DNA of 64,000 nt from Paraspadella gotoi (taxonomy: Eukaryota; Chaetognatha), in assembly GCA_051294375.1 (NCBI GenBank), contig CM119263.1:5020740-5084739 (forward strand), written 5' to 3'. Under the pieces are notes generated by a model. It had not been told where the DNA came from, did not search any database, and saw only the letters and a program-made list of their open reading frames with translations. How positions within the stretch are numbered: the stretch's first letter is position 1; each line of letters opens with the position of its first letter. Shown piece after piece: positions 1-11,730 of the stretch. A program made the translations under genes and the position numbers.

Positions 1-840
1 GGATGAGTTTTGAGTTAGACAATTTTGACAAATTATTTTAGCTTCACCAGTTGTGAGTTAGGTTTATAACATGTGTTTAAGAACGTAATGTGATTTTATT
101 ATAATTAAAATCTTAGAAATAGTTAATTTGTAGACTACGTTTTTGTTTGAAATAAAGAAAAAAAAATAAAATATGTTTAAGAAAAAAAAATGTTAAGAGT
201 ATGTTTAAAATTGGTAACAATGTGTTTAACAATATGACATAAATATTTAAATGTGAATTTTAATCTATATCATTGCATATTAGAATTAATTATATCTTTT
301 TAATATATATTCTTTTATTCTGGATTATAAGATTTTTTGAATAAAGATAAGGAATTTTGTTGCCTGAGTCAGGTTGCAGTATATAGTGATATTGATGCTT
401 CGAGTGTATTTACTTGCTTTGCTTGCCTGTGAATGAAGGCTCGTTAATAATAATTAATATCTATGGACAATTGAATTTTATATGTTATTTCTTGATGAAG
501 GGAAGTAATCAATTTTGATCCGCCTTAATGGATACAGGGTGAAACTGTGAAATGTGTTTTATTAAAATTCTTAAAATAAGATGGAGTATATTAGTATATT
601 GGTGAATATCATGGTTTGGCAATTTTTAAGATAAAATGTGATTTTTGGAAGATGGGTAAAAGGTAAAAGATGACTATATTAATACATACAAATAAACTAA
701 AAACAATTATATCTTAAAATTTGATACAGTTTATATATAAAGTTAACTGAAGTTGACTGTTCAATTTAAATTTTATTAACTGCTATACTTGAACTAATTG
801 AAGTAAGTGTAACCTTTTGATTATATTGAAGCATCTCAAT
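1..840. other. AT-rich stretch, no gene seen
   Basis: This stretch is AT-rich with many stops in every frame. I see no exon-like open segment, tandem repeat or transposon motif. Confidence 0.6.
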
Positions 841-940
841 NNNNNNNNNNNNNNNNNNNNNNNNNNNNNNNNNNNNNNNNNNNNNNNNNNNNNNNNNNNN
901 NNNNNNNNNNNNNNNNNNNNNNNNNNNNNNNNNNNNNNNN
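841..940. other. Assembly gap (100 N)
   Basis: A run of exactly 100 N. The composition changes sharply across it, from AT-rich to GC-rich, so the two sides need not be adjacent in the genome. Confidence 0.95.
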
Positions 941-1530
941 GCGTCGCTTTCTTTTGTCACCTGCGCCATTTGTCACGGGCCCCGCCGCGAGAGGGGGCGT
1001 GAGGGGAGAGGGTCATTGAGGGGGTAAGGAGGTTTGAGGTAAGGATCGCAGGATTCGGCTCAGACCAAGTGACAAGACAAGATGGTAGGAAATCTGCAGG
1101 AATGCGTTTGAATGTCACGTTGCATATGGCGTCGTGACGTTGGAGACAAACAAGGGGACGAGTGAAGATAGATTTTAGATGCGGAAAAAAAACGTTGGTG
1201 AATTACGTTAGGTGTGAGACTCACTGAAGGCGGTGAGAGGAAATTTCGTTAAATGTGATGGAAAGACGTCAGAACGCGACGTGTGAGAATGTTGTGAAAG
1301 CTTGTGTGAGATCGGTTTAGATGTGAAACGATGGGATGGCGGAGTGACACAATTTGATTTGTTTAGTTCACGGGACATGTGATTAGTGCAAAGTTATGTT
1401 TGGTTAACTATAAGAAAAGTAAAAGATGTGAGAGAGAAAGTGTGAGTTACGAGAAAAATGGTGAGACGGGATCGTTCACGCATCACACGGTGAACGCAAC
1501 GAAGGATAAATTCGTCGTCCGCCTGAGATG
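941..1530. other. GC-richer single-copy stretch, no gene seen
   Basis: A mixed-composition stretch with many GTGAG/GTGAC-type words. No exon with a recognisable protein motif is visible on either strand. Confidence 0.45.
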
Positions 1531-1534
1531 AATC

Positions 1535-1860
1535 AAAAACGGAAAACAAAGACGACGACGACGAAGACGACGACGACGACGACGACCACGATGGCGACGA
1601 CCGGCCACAATGACGACGACCACGATGACGACGGGTGGCATCGCAGTATTTTCCGATACTGTATTTCCGCATCATGCTGGCCCCAATCATTGCAGCATGT
1701 TCGAAAACAACAGATGGTAAGCATCACGGCATTTTCCGATACTATATCGTCCGTCCCCCTTACATGTCAAAAAATAACTATTGCTTCCAGCAACGACTAC
1801 AACAACAACGACGACAACAACAACAACAAAGGGAGCATAGACGTCCTCCTTGATTTCATC
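1535..1860. repeat. GAC and CAA trinucleotide repeats
   Basis: Imperfect (GAC)n runs occur around 1,549-1,636 and (CAA)n around 1,799-1,830. Between them a word of about 25 bases, containing ATTTTCCGATACT, occurs twice (near 1,647 and 1,730). The open frames here encode only homopolymeric Thr, Asp, Asn or Val and are not convincing genes. Confidence 0.75.
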
Positions 1861-1919
1861 GACGTCGGCCACGCCCATCCTACTTGTCATACCCTCTTCT
1901 TTTATAATCAATCAACCGC

Positions 1920-2280
1920 GCTGCATCCAATTTACTCTCTCTTGTTCTCCCGAGTCTCTCTCCTATTCCCTTACTCTCTGTCTTTCTCTCTCTCTTTCTT
2001 CTCGTCTCCTCTCTGTCTCTCGTCTGCTTGATCCAGTGTTTTTTAAAAAAACCAATTTACCTCCCTCTTGTCCCGCGAGTTGTCATTTTTTGTTCATTCT
2101 TATTCTCTGCTCTCCGCCTCTTCTCTCTCATCTCATCTCTCGTCCTCTCTCCTCTTCTCGTCTCTCCTCCTCTCTCCTCTACGCCCGCCCTCCGTCGTCT
2201 CTTCATCTTCTCTCTCATCTCTCTCGTCGTCTCTGCGTCGTCGTCTCTCTCTCGTTTTTTCGAAACAAAGGAGCTCCCCA
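1920..2280. repeat. CT-rich pyrimidine tract
   Basis: About 360 bases dominated by C and T on the plus strand (CTCT, TCTC and TTCTC words). The open frames across it are low-complexity Ser/Leu/Phe. Confidence 0.7.
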
Positions 2281-2635
2281 GTTGAACGGAAAAACTAGGT
2301 CATCGAACTACTAAAGCGGGGAGGAACCCAGCGTCGCCCTCCGCTTCACTTATCTACCCACTCCTTGTCCCCTATCCAACCTTTCCCTCTTCCCTATCTA
2401 ACCTCCCCCATCCCACCTCCCTATCTAACCCAAACCCTTCTTTTCCTCAGCCATTTTTATTCTCTACTTTGGACGTCAACCGTTGAGGAGCGAAGCAAAT
2501 GAAATTTTGAGACTTTGATCTCAATTTTTAAAGAAGAGAAACGAGGAATCTTACGGGAAAAAAATAGAATCAAACTTATGAAATTGGTACTACGTAAATA
2601 AAGAATATTAAAGTTAACCATTTATTTAATGAATA
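2281..2635. other. Unassigned stretch
   Basis: A short C-rich part (around 2,320-2,450) is followed by AT-rich DNA. No gene or repeat is recognised. Confidence 0.4.
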
Positions 2636-2715
2636 AGCTATATTGCCCCTGACATTGGACAGGCTATGGTGGTTTAAGTCCTCCATCACTCTTACAAGAT
2701 AATGACATATTAGGT
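2636..2715. repeat. Dispersed repeat, fragment of the P/Q segment
   Basis: About 75 bases, including GGTGGTTTAAG and ATCACTCTTACAAGATAATG, also occur at about 38,167-38,260 and 45,837-45,930 in the same orientation. The match begins at a word ending ATAAGCTAT and fades near 2,712. It shows that this family is dispersed rather than only a local duplication. Confidence 0.75.
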
Positions 2716-3004
2716 CTATAAAACGGCTGCGTTCAAAGAAAAATTAGGTTTGATGAACTTTTTATATTTAACAAATGAAAATGTGACTTTTAAGAATGTG
2801 AGGAAAATAGGTAACGTTTTTTTTTGGTAATAAATGTCTTGAGTTGCTGAATAACTGACCGACTGACCGACCGTCTAAGTTTAGAGACGTTTCCTGACAA
2901 AACTATCGTAATTCTTAATATCAAAACAGTTCAGATAACCCCGCCAATGAGCCTTGAATTCTATCTCATCTCTCTTCCTCGCTCTATCTTTCCTCTCTGA
3001 TCTC

Positions 3005-3035
<31 letters not shown>

Positions 3036-3275
3036 TCTCTCTCTTCTTCGCCCCGTCTACTCATTTCCAAGTTTTCATATAAAAAAAACGACGCAGATTG
3101 CGTTTGGATGTATAATGCATAAATTATTCAAAGTTCGTTCTCCCAGCAAATGAGGAAGAAGAAAATATAAGCGGCGGTGAAAAATTCATCTCTCTTCTTC
3201 AACTGAAAGAAGAGAGAGAGAGAGAGTAGAGAAGAGAGGAGAGAGAGAGAAGAGAGAGCAGAGAGCAGAAGAAAA
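2716..3275. other. No gene seen; CT and GA microsatellites
   Basis: Contains a (CT)n run at about 3,001-3,045 and a GA-rich run at about 3,207-3,270. Nothing coding is recognised between them. Confidence 0.5.
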
Positions 3276-4200
3276 GCAAACAGATCGATATAGCCAGATA
3301 ACTAATAACTTAATGATTAGATAGAACATGGCATGTAGTATAAATGTAGCAAGAGAGGGCGGCTGTTAGTCCCCAATATTGAACGCCAAATTTTCCACCT
3401 ATTTGCCTTTCTTATAGTCTGTTTTTATTGCAATATGCGGACCGAACGAAACGACGAAACATGACGACGAAGCGTCGAAGAGGAACAAACGACGACGACG
3501 ACGTACAAAGCTGTTATTTATTCGCAGTTGCGTTTCTTAATTCTTATTCTCTAAAATTGCTTCGTATCACCTCTTTCTTGTTTTTTTTTTCTCTCTCATT
3601 TCTTATTCCCATTTTTTTTTAATCGCAAAATCGAAGCGATTGGTTTCTTCGACGATCGACTGACTTTCAATATGTAACCGGATAGTGGGAATGAGAGGAC
3701 GTATACCACGTAGTGGTAGTAGACTTCCAATGGCGAGTGAGAGATTATTGGCTCGACGATCGATGATCAAGCCCGACAGTGCAAGCGAAAGTTGGGAATA
3801 TTGAAAAAATGGGGGCAAAAACACGTGAGAAAAACCAAAGAAGAAATGGAAATGAAAAAAAATGAAATTGAATCGAAAAATGGAAAATGAGAAAATGGAA
3901 AATGGAAAAGGAAGAACAAATGTTAAAGAAAATGGTATAAAAATAATGGCAAACGGAGAAAAGTAGAAAATGGATAAAATATGCAGAAATAGAAAATTGA
4001 CCAAAAATGCTGAGAAAAAAATAAAGGATCGAAAATAAAAGGGAAAGAAAAGAAAAAAATAATACAAAAAATAATTTTTTAATTGTATTTGTAATAAAAA
4101 AGCACGAAAATATTAAAAAGGAAACCGCAAAAAAAAAAGAAAAAGAAAAAACAAATAGAAATAAAGAAAAACACGTAAGAGCGTTCTTTTGTAGTAGTAG
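3276..4200. repeat. Tandem-duplicated segment, copy D1
   Basis: This segment starts at AAGCAAACAGATCGATATA and matches a second copy at 4,484-5,348 in the same order. The shared parts are the GGCATGTAGT word, the CCCCAATATT word, a GAC-repeat block, a TTTCTTATTC block, the GTAACCGGA word and a purine-rich GAAATGGAAATG tail. The copies differ mostly by single-base indels. The tail (about 3,830-4,180) is almost pure purine. Confidence 0.75.
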
Positions 4201-4483
4201 TTGACAAAACGAGAGTGGAGGCAATTCAGAAAACATTCCCATACTATTTCCGCAACNNNNNNNNNNAACAGATCGATATACAGATACTTATACTTACTGA
4301 TAGATAGCATGGCATGTAGTAATAATCGTACAGCGGCGGTTCCCCCAATATTGACGCCATTTTCCTTTTTCCTTTCTTTANNNNNNNNNNNNNNNNNNNN
4401 NNNNNCGGAAGAGAGGAGAGAGAGGACGAGAGCAGAGAAGAGAGAGGAGGAGAGAGAGAGCATGAGAGAGAACGCAGGAGAGA
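4201..4483. other. Partial third copy of D with two gaps
   Basis: Gaps lie at 4,257-4,266 (10 N) and 4,381-4,405 (25 N). Bases 4,267-4,380 repeat the start of D1/D2 (AACAGATCGATATA to CCCCAATATT). Bases 4,406-4,470 are GA-rich. The interleaving of partial copies and gaps suggests an unresolved local assembly. Confidence 0.65.
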
Positions 4484-5348
4484 AGAGAAGCAAACATGAA
4501 TCGAGTATACAGGATACTTATACTTAACTGAATAGATTAGCATGGCATGTAGTTAATAATCGTACCAAGCGGCGGTATCCCCAATATTACGCCATTTCCT
4601 TTATTCCTTTCTTTTATTTCTTCGTTTTTATTGCTTGCGGACGACGACGACGACTATGCGGACGACGGTCGAAGCAGGAAACAACGACGACGGACGACGA
4701 CGACGCTTTATTTATTACCTCACGTTGCGTTTCTTATTCTTTCTCCTTTATTCTTATTGGCTTCGTATCACTCTCTTTCTCTGTTTTTTTTCTTCTCTCT
4801 TTTTTATTCCATTTTTTTTTATCGCGAAAATCGAAGGCGATTGTTTCTCGACGATCGACGATTCAAGTATGTAACCGGAAGTGGGANNNNNNNNNNNNNN
4901 NNNNNNNNNNNNNNNNNNNNNNNNNNNNNNNNNNNNNNNNNNNNNNNNNNNNNNNNNNNNNNNNNNNNNNNNNNNNNNNNNNNNNNNNNNNNNNNNNNNN
5001 NNNNNNNNNNNNNNNNNNNNNNNNNNNNNNNNNNNNNNNNNNNNNNNNNNNNNNNNNNNNNNNNNNNNNNNNNNNNNNNNNNNNNNNNNNNNNNNNNNNN
5101 NNNNNNNNNNNNNNNNNNNNNNNNNNNNNNNNNNNNNNNNNNNNNNNNNNNNNNNNNNNNNNNNNNNNNNNNNNNNNNNNNNNNNNNNNNNNNNNNNNNN
5201 NNNNNGTGAGAAAACTAAAGGAAGAAAATGGAATGAAAATAAAAATGGAAATGGAATCGGAAATGGAAATGGAATGAAAATGGAAATGGAAATGGAAGGG
5301 ACAAAGTAAAGAAAATGGTAAGAAAAATTAATGGCGAAACGGAGGAAA
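4484..5348. repeat. Tandem-duplicated segment, copy D2
   Basis: Second copy of D1, interrupted by a 319-N gap at 4,887-5,205 where D1 has sequence. The tail at 5,206-5,300 is a purine repeat built of GGAAAT/GGAATG words. Confidence 0.7.
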
Positions 5349-6022
5349 NNNNNNNNNNNNNNNNNNNNNNNNNNNNNNNNNNNNNNNNNNNNNNNNNNNN
5401 NNNNNNNNNNNNNNNNNNNNNNNNNNNNNNNNNNNNNNNNNNNNNNNNNNNNNNNNNNNNNNNNNNNNNNNNNNNNNNNNNNNNNNNNNNNNNNNNNNNN
5501 NNNNNNNNNNNNNNNNNNNNNNNNNNNNNNNNNNNNNNNNNNNNNNNNNNNNNNNNNNNNNNNNNNNNNNNNNNNNNNNNNNNNNNNNNNNNNNNNNNNN
5601 NNNNNNNNNNNNNNNNNNNNNNNNNNNNNNNNNNNNNNNNNNNNNNNNNNNNNNNNNNNNNNNNNNNNNNNNNNNNNNNNNNNNNNNNNNNNNNNNNNNN
5701 NNNNNNNNNNNNNNNNNNNNNNNNNNNNNNNNNNNNNNNNNNNNNNNNNNNNNNNNNNNNNNNNNNNNNNNNNNNNNNNNNNNNNNNNNNNNNNNNNNNN
5801 NNNNNNNNNNNNNNNNNNNNNNNNNNNNNNNNNNNNNNNNNNNNNNNNNNNNNNNNNNNNNNNNNNNNNNNNNNNNNNNNNNNNNNNNNNNNNNNNNNNN
5901 NNNNNNNNNNNNNNNNNNNNNNNNNNNNNNNNNNNNNNNNNNNNNNNNNNNNNNNNNNNNNNNNNNNNNNNNNNNNNNNNNNNNNNNNNNNNNNNNNNNN
6001 NNNNNNNNNNNNNNNNNNNNNN
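5349..6022. other. Assembly gap (674 N)
   Basis: The largest gap in the window. Open frames running through it are artefacts of unknown bases. Confidence 0.95.
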
Positions 6023-6690
6023 CAGGATTTTTTTTTCTTTTTCACTACAAAGTTGACCACAGACCATTGCTGATTGCCATTGTTTCTGGCGATTGAATTG
6101 GCCAATGGCCGTTGGCGATTGCAGATTGCCTTCGTCACTGTCACTCAAAATTCCTTTCGTCGCTCGAGACGAAACAATCAGCAAAAAAAAGCGGTGACAA
6201 GCAATGCCCGCTTCGCTCGTCTCCTCGGTGACAAGCAATGCTTGCCTTGCATCAATCCGCGGTTTCGAACGATCGGGTCCAGTGACGAGTCATCGCGGAG
6301 GCATCGTCGTCGTCGTCGTCGTCGCGGTCGTAGTCGTCGCCGTCGTCGTCGTTTTTTCGCAGAGTCATCGGTTTTCTTTTTTTTTACCCGATTTCATTCC
6401 GCTCACTCTTTGGTCCCCGGATGTCACGAGGCCTCATTATCCTTTCCGTATGTAATTGGGAGTCGTTAGCTTTGATTATTCGGTTTCTCTTTCCTGTGTG
6501 GATATATCGACTCCGGGGCAGTCTGTCCGTCTGTCTGTCTCTTTTTGAAAGGTTGAATTTCTTCCTCGTCGTTTGTCGTTTACTGATTCGCCTGATTCTT
6601 CGTCACGTGACTATCAGGCACCAGGCCTTTCTGAATTTACCGTTAGGCTTTAGTTCCAAATTTACGTCTGGTTTAAAACCTAATAATCGT
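6023..6690. other. Single-copy stretch with a CGT repeat
   Basis: Contains a CGT trinucleotide run at about 6,302-6,355 and a perfect 10-base palindrome ATTGGCCAAT near 6,097. No exon is recognised. Confidence 0.45.
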
Positions 6691-6770
6691 TAAAGGCCAC
6701 TTAAAGGCCACCTATTAAAGGCCACCTATTAAATGCCACCTATTAATCGTCAAAGGCCACTTGACCAGGG
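6690..6770 (+). repeat. Short minisatellite, unit about TAAAGGCCACCTAT
   Basis: About five imperfect head-to-tail copies of a 12-15 base unit with the core AAAGGCCAC or AAATGCCAC, spaced irregularly. It ends in CAAAGGCCACTTGACC. Confidence 0.75.
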
Positions 6771-7205
6771 GAGAATGGAAAGGAGAATATAATAATAATA
6801 AGAAGAAGAAGGTAAAAATAAAAGGAGGAAGGAAAGGAGTAAGAAGAAATATTAAGAGGAAAAAGAGGAAGAGAAAGACAAAGTGAAAAAAAAGTAATTA
6901 TAGAGAAAACGAAAAGACAAGAAAAATAGAACACAAAGGAGGAACTGGAGGAACAAAAGGAAAAACTGAAAAAAAAAGGAAAGCGAAAGGAAAAAGGAAA
7001 GAAGAAATTGAAAAAGGAAAGAAGAAATAGGAGAAGGAAAGAAGAAATTAAAAAAGGAAAGAAGAAATAGGAGAAGGAAAGGAGAAATTGAAAATGGAAA
7101 GAAGAAATTGAAAAAGGGAAGAAGAAATTGAAAAAGGAAAGGAAAAATAGAAAAAGGAGAGAGAAAAAAGTAAAAGAATCAAGAGAAGAGATAGAAAAGA
7201 AAAAC
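6771..7205. repeat. Purine tract with GGAAAGAAGAAAT units
   Basis: Over 400 bases almost purely A and G on the plus strand. From about 6,990 to 7,160 it contains tandem units of GGAAAGAAGAAATT followed by GAAAA. It is a candidate triplex-prone mirror tract; no gene. Confidence 0.7.
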
Positions 7206-7369
7206 GGTACTTCTCTTTTTCGATATAAAAAGTCTTCACCTTCATTTTTCATTTCAACTTTTTTCTAAATTTTTTATTTTTTCGTTTCTTTTCTTTATGA
7301 TTTTAATTTCATAATTTAGTCGTTTTAACATTCTTTGTTTTGAGTGATCCTAGAGTTCGAGTTTTTTCC

Positions 7370-7750
7370 CTGTTTTCCATTTCTCTTTTGTTTCAATTTC
7401 CCTTTTGTTACTATTTGCCTTTTGTTTCCATTTCCGTTTCGTTTCCATTACCCTTTTTTTCCCCCATTTCCCTTTTGAATCCATTTCCTTTTTATTCCCA
7501 TTTCTCTTTTGTTTCCATTTTCCTTTTGAATCCTTTTCCCATTTCCCCTTTGTTTCCGTTTCCCTTTTGAATCCATTTTCCTTTTTTTCTCATATCCCCT
7601 TCGTTTCCATTTCCCTTTTGAATTCATTTCCATTTTGTTTCCTTTTCCATTTTGAATCCATTTCCCTTTTTTCCCATTTCCCTTTTGTTTCCATTTCCCT
7701 TTTGAATCCATTTCCCTTTTTTCCCATTTCCCTTTTGTTTCCATTTCCGG
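7370..7750. repeat. Pyrimidine minisatellite, about 17-base unit
   Basis: About 20 imperfect copies of a unit close to CCATTTCCCTTTTGTTT, alternating TTTGTTT and TTTGAAT endings. It lies opposite in strand character to the purine tract at 6,990-7,160, so the two could pair imperfectly. Open frames here are low-complexity Phe/Pro/Ser. Confidence 0.8.
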
Positions 7751-8274
7751 TTCCATGAGAGAAGAGACCTCGTTACGACAGAAGAGAGAAATGGGAATCG
7801 GAATAATGGGCAAAGGACATGATATGTCATTCGAGTCAAGTTGGTTCATGATATGTCATTTCGTTTAGTCAATTTAACAATTGTCATGTTTCTTAATTTG
7901 ATATTTCTTCAATATATCCTATTTTAGAAGAGGTATTATAATGTAAATGAAATTTGTATATAAAGTCACAGGATTTAATTTCAATTCACAATAAACTTTC
8001 TGAATTTTTATGTTTTTGTTAAATCACGTTTGTGATATGAATGTGACAATGAATGAGAGTCGATAGACACGCTCCATCATAACGTGACGTGATAAACGTG
8101 TCAGTTCTCGTCGTGTCACGTCTTGTCGAAAAGATCATTCGTTGGGAGTAAATTCGGTGTGAGANNNNNNNNNNNNNNNNNNNNNNNNNGAGAGAGAGAG
8201 AGAGAGTGTAGAGAGAAGAGAGAGAAGAAGAGGAGAGAGAGAGAACGAGAGATTGATAGAAGGGCAATCATCAA
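7751..8274. other. Unassigned stretch with a 25-N gap
   Basis: Mixed sequence with a 25-N gap at 8,165-8,189 next to a (GA)n run (8,190-8,250). No gene is recognised. The gap sits directly against a microsatellite, as at several other points in this window. Confidence 0.5.
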
Positions 8275-8630
8275 TCGTGGAGACCAGAGGGTTAGCGCGG
8301 TCAGTGTTCCCGTTACTCTTTATTTTCTTTATTAATTTTTCCTTTTTTCCCCTTTTTCCGCCCATTTGAAAAGCGAATTGCCTCTTTTGTTTTTCGACCG
8401 ACCTCTCTCTCTCTCTCTCTCTTCTCTGTTTGCGTTGTACTTATTCCCGGTTCCACCGCCCGTACATTAACCGCGCTCAGAGGCTCGACCAAAAGTGTTG
8501 CCATGGGTTTCGACGCAGGTGGCAGGTCGACGCACGCGCGGACCGCACGGCGGTGCACGCATGGAGCACGTACCCGGCGTACTGCGGACGAAATAATATT
8601 TATTAAATGATCGGCAAATCGTGAGAATGA
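8275..8630 (+). repeat. Duplicated segment, copy X, left arm
   Basis: Starts at GAGACCAGAGGGTTAGC and matches 14,726-15,105 base for base apart from small indels, including GTTGCCATGGG and GGTCGACGCACGCGCGGAC. It ends near GAGAATGAG, where the LINE begins. Copy Y shows this arm joined directly to the sequence found here only after 12,768. Confidence 0.8.
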
Positions 8631-8839
8631 GAAGGGCTGGTGAGTTGATAAGATCAAGAGCGCTCATTGAAAAGAACGGGCTTGGCATATTTTAGTAGGG
8701 TGAGAATGTGATATAAGGGTAGTTTAATTTATGTGTATTAAAAGATAAACAAGGTCAGGTTAGCGAAAGGGTCAGAGGGCGTTCTTCATGGTTGCTCATG
8801 AACAGTATGTAGAAATGTTTGTAAAGGGGATATGATGAG

Positions 8840-9660
8840 AATATTCAGATGAATTTTAAGTCGAGTGGATAAGAAGATTGACTCGGAAACAGCAAAGAGA
8901 TTGTGTGGATAGATGATGGGAAGGATGAATGGAACATGTTCTAAGGGAAATTCCTCGGGTTAAGTCGCCTGGGGCTGATGGTTCCCTGCCCAGAATTCTC
9001 GGATGTTTGGGTTTTGTGGCAAATGATTTATGGAGGTGGTTGAGGGTTTTATAGTAGAAGGGTGAACAGAGTTCAAGTCAGAGGGAGCTGTTCCAGTCTT
9101 TATATATAAAAGGTGATAGAGAGGATGTTTAAAATTATAGACCTGTATAATTGTGGATTATAAAATGAATAATGGTTGTATTAATGCACGACTTAGTAGA
9201 GGTTTACCTGGATTGGTGCATGAGGATCAGGGAGTTACCAGGGAGAAAAATATCAGTGTTGCCATATAATTACTAAGTATGTCATTGTATTGTAGAATCA
9301 TGATGGTGATGGCGATTCTTGAGGATTTTTGATAGGTAGACCACAGTATGGTTTTAAGGCTTTAAGAAATATGGTATTGGGAATAAAATTAATTAGTGGG
9401 GTAAGGTCATTTATAATTAAGGGTAACTAGCAGATATTAGTTAATTGCGACATTTGGTTCTGATGAGGATTAATGGTTGACAGGGATTTGAGCAGTGTGG
9501 ATTCTCCTTTATGCCGCTATATATTTAGTGGCTGAGGTTTTTGCTAATTTTATAGGAAGGATCGAATGAGTAGAGGGAATTAAAGATTAAAGGGGCTGAG
9601 AGAGAAGGTAGGGGTCTACGTTGGATGGCACCAGGGTTTGGTGAGTATAAGAGAGGTTTT
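8840..9660 (+). pseudogene. LINE reverse transcriptase domain (decayed ORF2)
   Basis: Fragments of a reverse transcriptase read in changing frames. Around 8,860-8,900 is ILSRVDKKIDSETAKRLCG (with one frame change), the pre-RT region. At 8,959-8,982 is VKSPGADG, the family's first RT block. At 9,108-9,146 is a GDRED..NYRPV block interrupted by a stop. At 9,160-9,245 is NARLSRGLPGLVHEDQ, typical of L1/Tx1-type elements. A segment at 9,340-9,410 (ending LGIKLISG) and one at 9,505-9,560 (a YLVAEVFANFI-like stretch) correspond to the palm. The catalytic YADD is not clean: near 9,620 the frames give only YVGW or STLDGT-like readings. The RT role is copying element RNA into DNA; this copy cannot do so. 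Confidence 0.8.
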
Positions 9661-9889
9661 TATGGACTAAGGCAGTTCGTTATGAAAGGCAGCGGGGGTC
9701 AACGGTGTAACAGGGGGTAAATCAGTGGGTGTTGTGGCGTTAGGGCCTTGGGAAGAATAAACCTTAGGATTTCTGTGGTCTGCTGGAAAGACATGGCAAA
9801 GATCTTAGTGGGGTTTCTCGAGGTGATTTTTGATAAAAGCAAATTTGTTGATGTGTTTTTAGAGGTATTAAGACAAAGTTGACCCTTTG

Positions 9890-10960
9890 GAAAGCTCTGA
9901 CCATTGTCAACCTTAGGAAGGGCGAAGGTAACTAATGTATTTCTGATTCTTGCTTTATTGGTATAGAAGTATGATATGGGTTGAGCCTCCTTGGGAATGA
10001 TGCTTAGAAAACTGAAGTAGAAAATTGATGTTCATGCAGAAAAAGAGATGTAAGGATAGCTGAGGGATTTATTATAATGGTGGATGCGCGAATAATGGAT
10101 ATGCAAGATGAAGTTAAATTAAAGCCAGAGAATAATGTTGGATTAAAAGGTTATTTAAAACATGCTAAGGAATTCTTTTGCTAGAAGTTTTAGTGGATGA
10201 GCTTAGTTGTTGAGGACAGGCATGGGTTTATGGATACCTTAGGGCAAAGGTAGCAGGATTACCATTGCGTATTAGCCGGGTATTATTCCGAGGCGGTAAG
10301 GCTTGTCATGCCTGCCTTTCAAATTTGAACCAGGTAATTTGCTATTGATAATTACCTTTAGTATATAATACATGTGTGATTGATTCAGATGGAGTAGTTT
10401 TTAAAGTCCCCGGTAATATGAGAACGGAGAATAAGACGTTGGTCAATTTTTTGAACATGCCTGGATCCTTCTCTCGTCTCAGAGAGAAGGATTTTTGATA
10501 TCCAAGTAGAAGTGAGGGAGCAGATTGAAAATATTGTTCAACTGATCAATCCTTCCTGACTTCACTTTAGAGGTACAGGGCGGGCCAAATGGAGGTGAGT
10601 GAAATATTTCATTCGCGGAAACCTTATTATAAATAAGATTTTTAATGTTAGGTGGAAGACATTATGAAGAATAAATGGGGAAAGAGTACTTGGATAGTTT
10701 AATGAATGAGTGAGGCCATCTGGGTGCTCGCAATTAATGTTACTCTGATAACTCTATATGGATGTAGGCTGTCCCAAGGTAAGTTATTTTTGGACAGGGG
10801 GGGGGGGGGGGCATTATGGATTACGCATATGTAGGAAGAGGGTGATGTATTGTGAGCTTTGTGGTGTTGTAGCACGGTGAGCGATGGCAAGATTTTTGCA
10901 CTCAGTTGCGAAGTGGTTGTAAGACTCTGGCGAGAAGTGAGTATGAACTTTTTAAAATTG
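9890..10960 (+). pseudogene. LINE ORF2 C-terminal region with zf-RVT-like motif
   Basis: Downstream of the RT, frames near 9,915-10,010 give a GRAKVTNVFLI/VYKYDMGEPP-like segment, the post-RT region of such ORF2 proteins. Near 10,852-10,925 the sequence reads CELCGVVAR, then FLHSVAK and RLWREV across frame changes. This resembles the zinc-binding C-terminal domain of L1/Tx1-type RTs (C-x2-C, then H and C before a Trp). A homopolymer of 13 G at 10,799-10,811 lies within it and probably includes a sequencing error. Confidence 0.65.
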
Positions 10961-11730
10961 ATGTTAAGAGGAAGGTTGATAACGAGAAATGAGTTTAGGT
11001 TTAACAGGATATGGTTAAGTAAGGTTAAGAAATAAATTAGCGTTTTACTCTAAGATCTGTTATATTCAAGATGAGAGCAGAGAGACTTAGGCATGTTTAG
11101 ATGGCGCGTTGAAAGACTTTGGAAAATATTTGTTGTTCATGGATATAGACAGACATTGGGTTGTCAAATTAAGTGGCTAATGGGAAGTCAAAAACGAAAT
11201 TTATTGGGCTAATGTACTGGGTGTATTAATGAAGATTGGGTCTATGGAGTGGGGAAACTTAAATTAAACAAGTTAGAATGGTTATTGGAACTTGTTTAAT
11301 CAATGAGCGGGTATCGGTATTGGGTATTAAGACCACATATAAATAATATGTAGTAGTGTTGTTATCGGATAATGATATTGAAATTGCAAATTACTGGTCC
11401 CCACGAAATGATTTTATATAGTATTCTATTTGATTGTATTGTAGGATATATTCTTGCTCTGCAATACGTGAAGTAGTTTTTGTTTATATTAGTGGGTCTT
11501 AATTTGTTGTTTACGTTTCTTTTTGTTCATTAGCATCTCTTTATTAGCGTCTCTTTTCGTTTATTGCATCCTTGAATTATGTGTTGATTTTGTGACGGTT
11601 ACGTTTATTTCTTATTATTAATTATTAGAGCGTGAATCCTCTGCCCTTTACTCTTAAACAAATTATCTCATACATTATTTTTATTAATTACAATTATACA
11701 TACAAATGGGCATATATTTTACACTTTTTG
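10961..11730 (+). other. LINE 3' coding remnant and start of 3' UTR
   Basis: Up to about 11,350 there are broken segments rich in Trp, Arg and Lys that continue the ORF2 tail. After that the sequence turns AT-rich and noncoding. Confidence 0.5.

Noticed and set aside
4754-6238. Long minus-strand frames (up to 494 codons) across 4,887-6,022
   Set aside because: Most of the codons are N. The known parts are low-complexity Phe/Pro or unrelated sequence.
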